Assembly (NCBI GenBank): GCA_020434605.1 | Contig: JAGRAL010000241.1 | Coordinates: forward strand, 1-6,195 | Source of the DNA: Bdellovibrionales bacterium | Lineage (GTDB): Bacteria; Bdellovibrionota; Bdellovibrionia; Bdellovibrionales; UBA840 | Direction: 5' to 3' | DNA length: 6,195 nucleotides | In this document: piece after piece, positions 5,958 to 6,195 of the stretch | Layout: each line of letters begins with the position of its first letter | Position numbering within the stretch: the stretch's first letter is position 1 | Program-made: the position numbers and the translations under genes | The notes under the pieces: model-generated | What the model saw: the letters and a program-made list of their open reading frames with translations, nothing else | Database searches by the model: none | What the model was told of the DNA's origin: nothing

Positions 5958-6195
5958 TACGTAAGAAATCATCAATCTTTATATTTAAATCAATGATTGT
6001 CTTTAGGGCTTCATCTAGCCTTTTTTCTGAAATGTCTAAGTCCAGTCGTTTCATTTGCTTTAGTTCGCTATGCTGCATGTTTTTGTAAGCCTTTTTGCCC
6101 TCATCACTTAGTTCAAATAGTTGTGACTTTTTATGAAAAGGGTTGGCTTTTATCTGGACCCAGCCTGCTGCTAACAACTGATCCATAACGACCTT
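5947..6195 (-). CDS. MarR-family transcriptional regulator, C-terminal part (5' end outside the window)
   Basis: The minus-strand frame is open through the right edge, so the ATG at 6186 is an internal methionine; the reading continues upstream as Lys-Val-Val-Met-Asp-Gln. About 82 residues are visible. They start at the end of the recognition helix (VVMDQLLAAGWV), followed by the wing (NPFHKKSQLFELSDEGKKAY), which matches the MarR pattern of Gly-Leu-Val, Asn-Pro-x-Asp-x-Arg and Leu-Thr-x-x-Gly. A charged C-terminal helix follows (residues ~45-79 from that Met), the usual dimerisation segment. MarR proteins are dimeric DNA-binding repressors that often respond to phenolic ligands or oxidants. 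No ligand or target can be read here. It converges on the secreted-protein gene with a four-base gap. The family call is good, although most of the helix-turn-helix is not in view. Confidence 0.75.
   Translation of the reverse strand, partial: KVVMDQLLAAGWVQIKANPFHKKSQLFELSDEGKKAYKNMQHSELKQMKRLDLDISEKRLDEALKTIIDLNIKIDDFLRKED

Noticed and set aside
5997..6188. Plus-strand open frame opposite the MarR gene
   Set aside because: The minus strand carries a clear MarR wing and C-terminal helix; the plus-strand translation has no family resemblance.

Overview
The window is AT-rich (by eye below 40% G+C), gene-dense bacterial DNA with Lys/Asn/Ser-rich proteins. Sec signal peptides and a murein L,D-transpeptidase/carboxypeptidase-type enzyme suggest a Gram-negative organism. 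A low-GC marine proteobacterium or a Bacteriovorax-like bdellovibrio would fit, but no marker gene here settles the taxonomy. There are no RNA genes, mobile elements or CRISPR arrays.

Region 1 (1-4202, + strand) is a two-gene operon for a sulfur-containing histidine derivative. The first gene has lost its true start beyond the left edge. It encodes an OvoA-type, iron-dependent 5-histidylcysteine sulfoxide synthase (DinB-like plus FGE-like domains). Where canonical OvoA carries a SAM methyltransferase, this protein is fused to a complete group II PLP-dependent decarboxylase. The second gene overlaps the first by four bases (ATGA) and encodes a class V, EgtE-like PLP enzyme, the expected C-S lyase. 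Together they could oxidatively couple Cys to His, cleave the C-S bond and decarboxylate. The inferred product is a thiohistamine-type thiol, i.e. a decarboxylated ovothiol core, rather than ovothiol itself. This is the most interesting system in the window.

Region 2 (4203-5942, + strand) holds two genes for exported proteins. One is a YafK/Csd6-like L,D-transpeptidase-fold peptidoglycan enzyme with a C-terminal NTF2-like domain. The other is an unrecognised secreted protein with six cysteines. Each is preceded by a short spacer without a well-placed Shine-Dalgarno and with a -10-like hexamer very close to the ATG. The second spacer (5122-5219) also carries a 13-bp near-identical direct repeat whose copies start exactly 60 bp apart.

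Region 3 (5947-6195, - strand) is the C-terminal part of a MarR-family regulator, convergent with the secreted-protein gene and separated from it by four bases. A 7-bp perfect inverted repeat covers both stop codons and may act as a shared transcription end.
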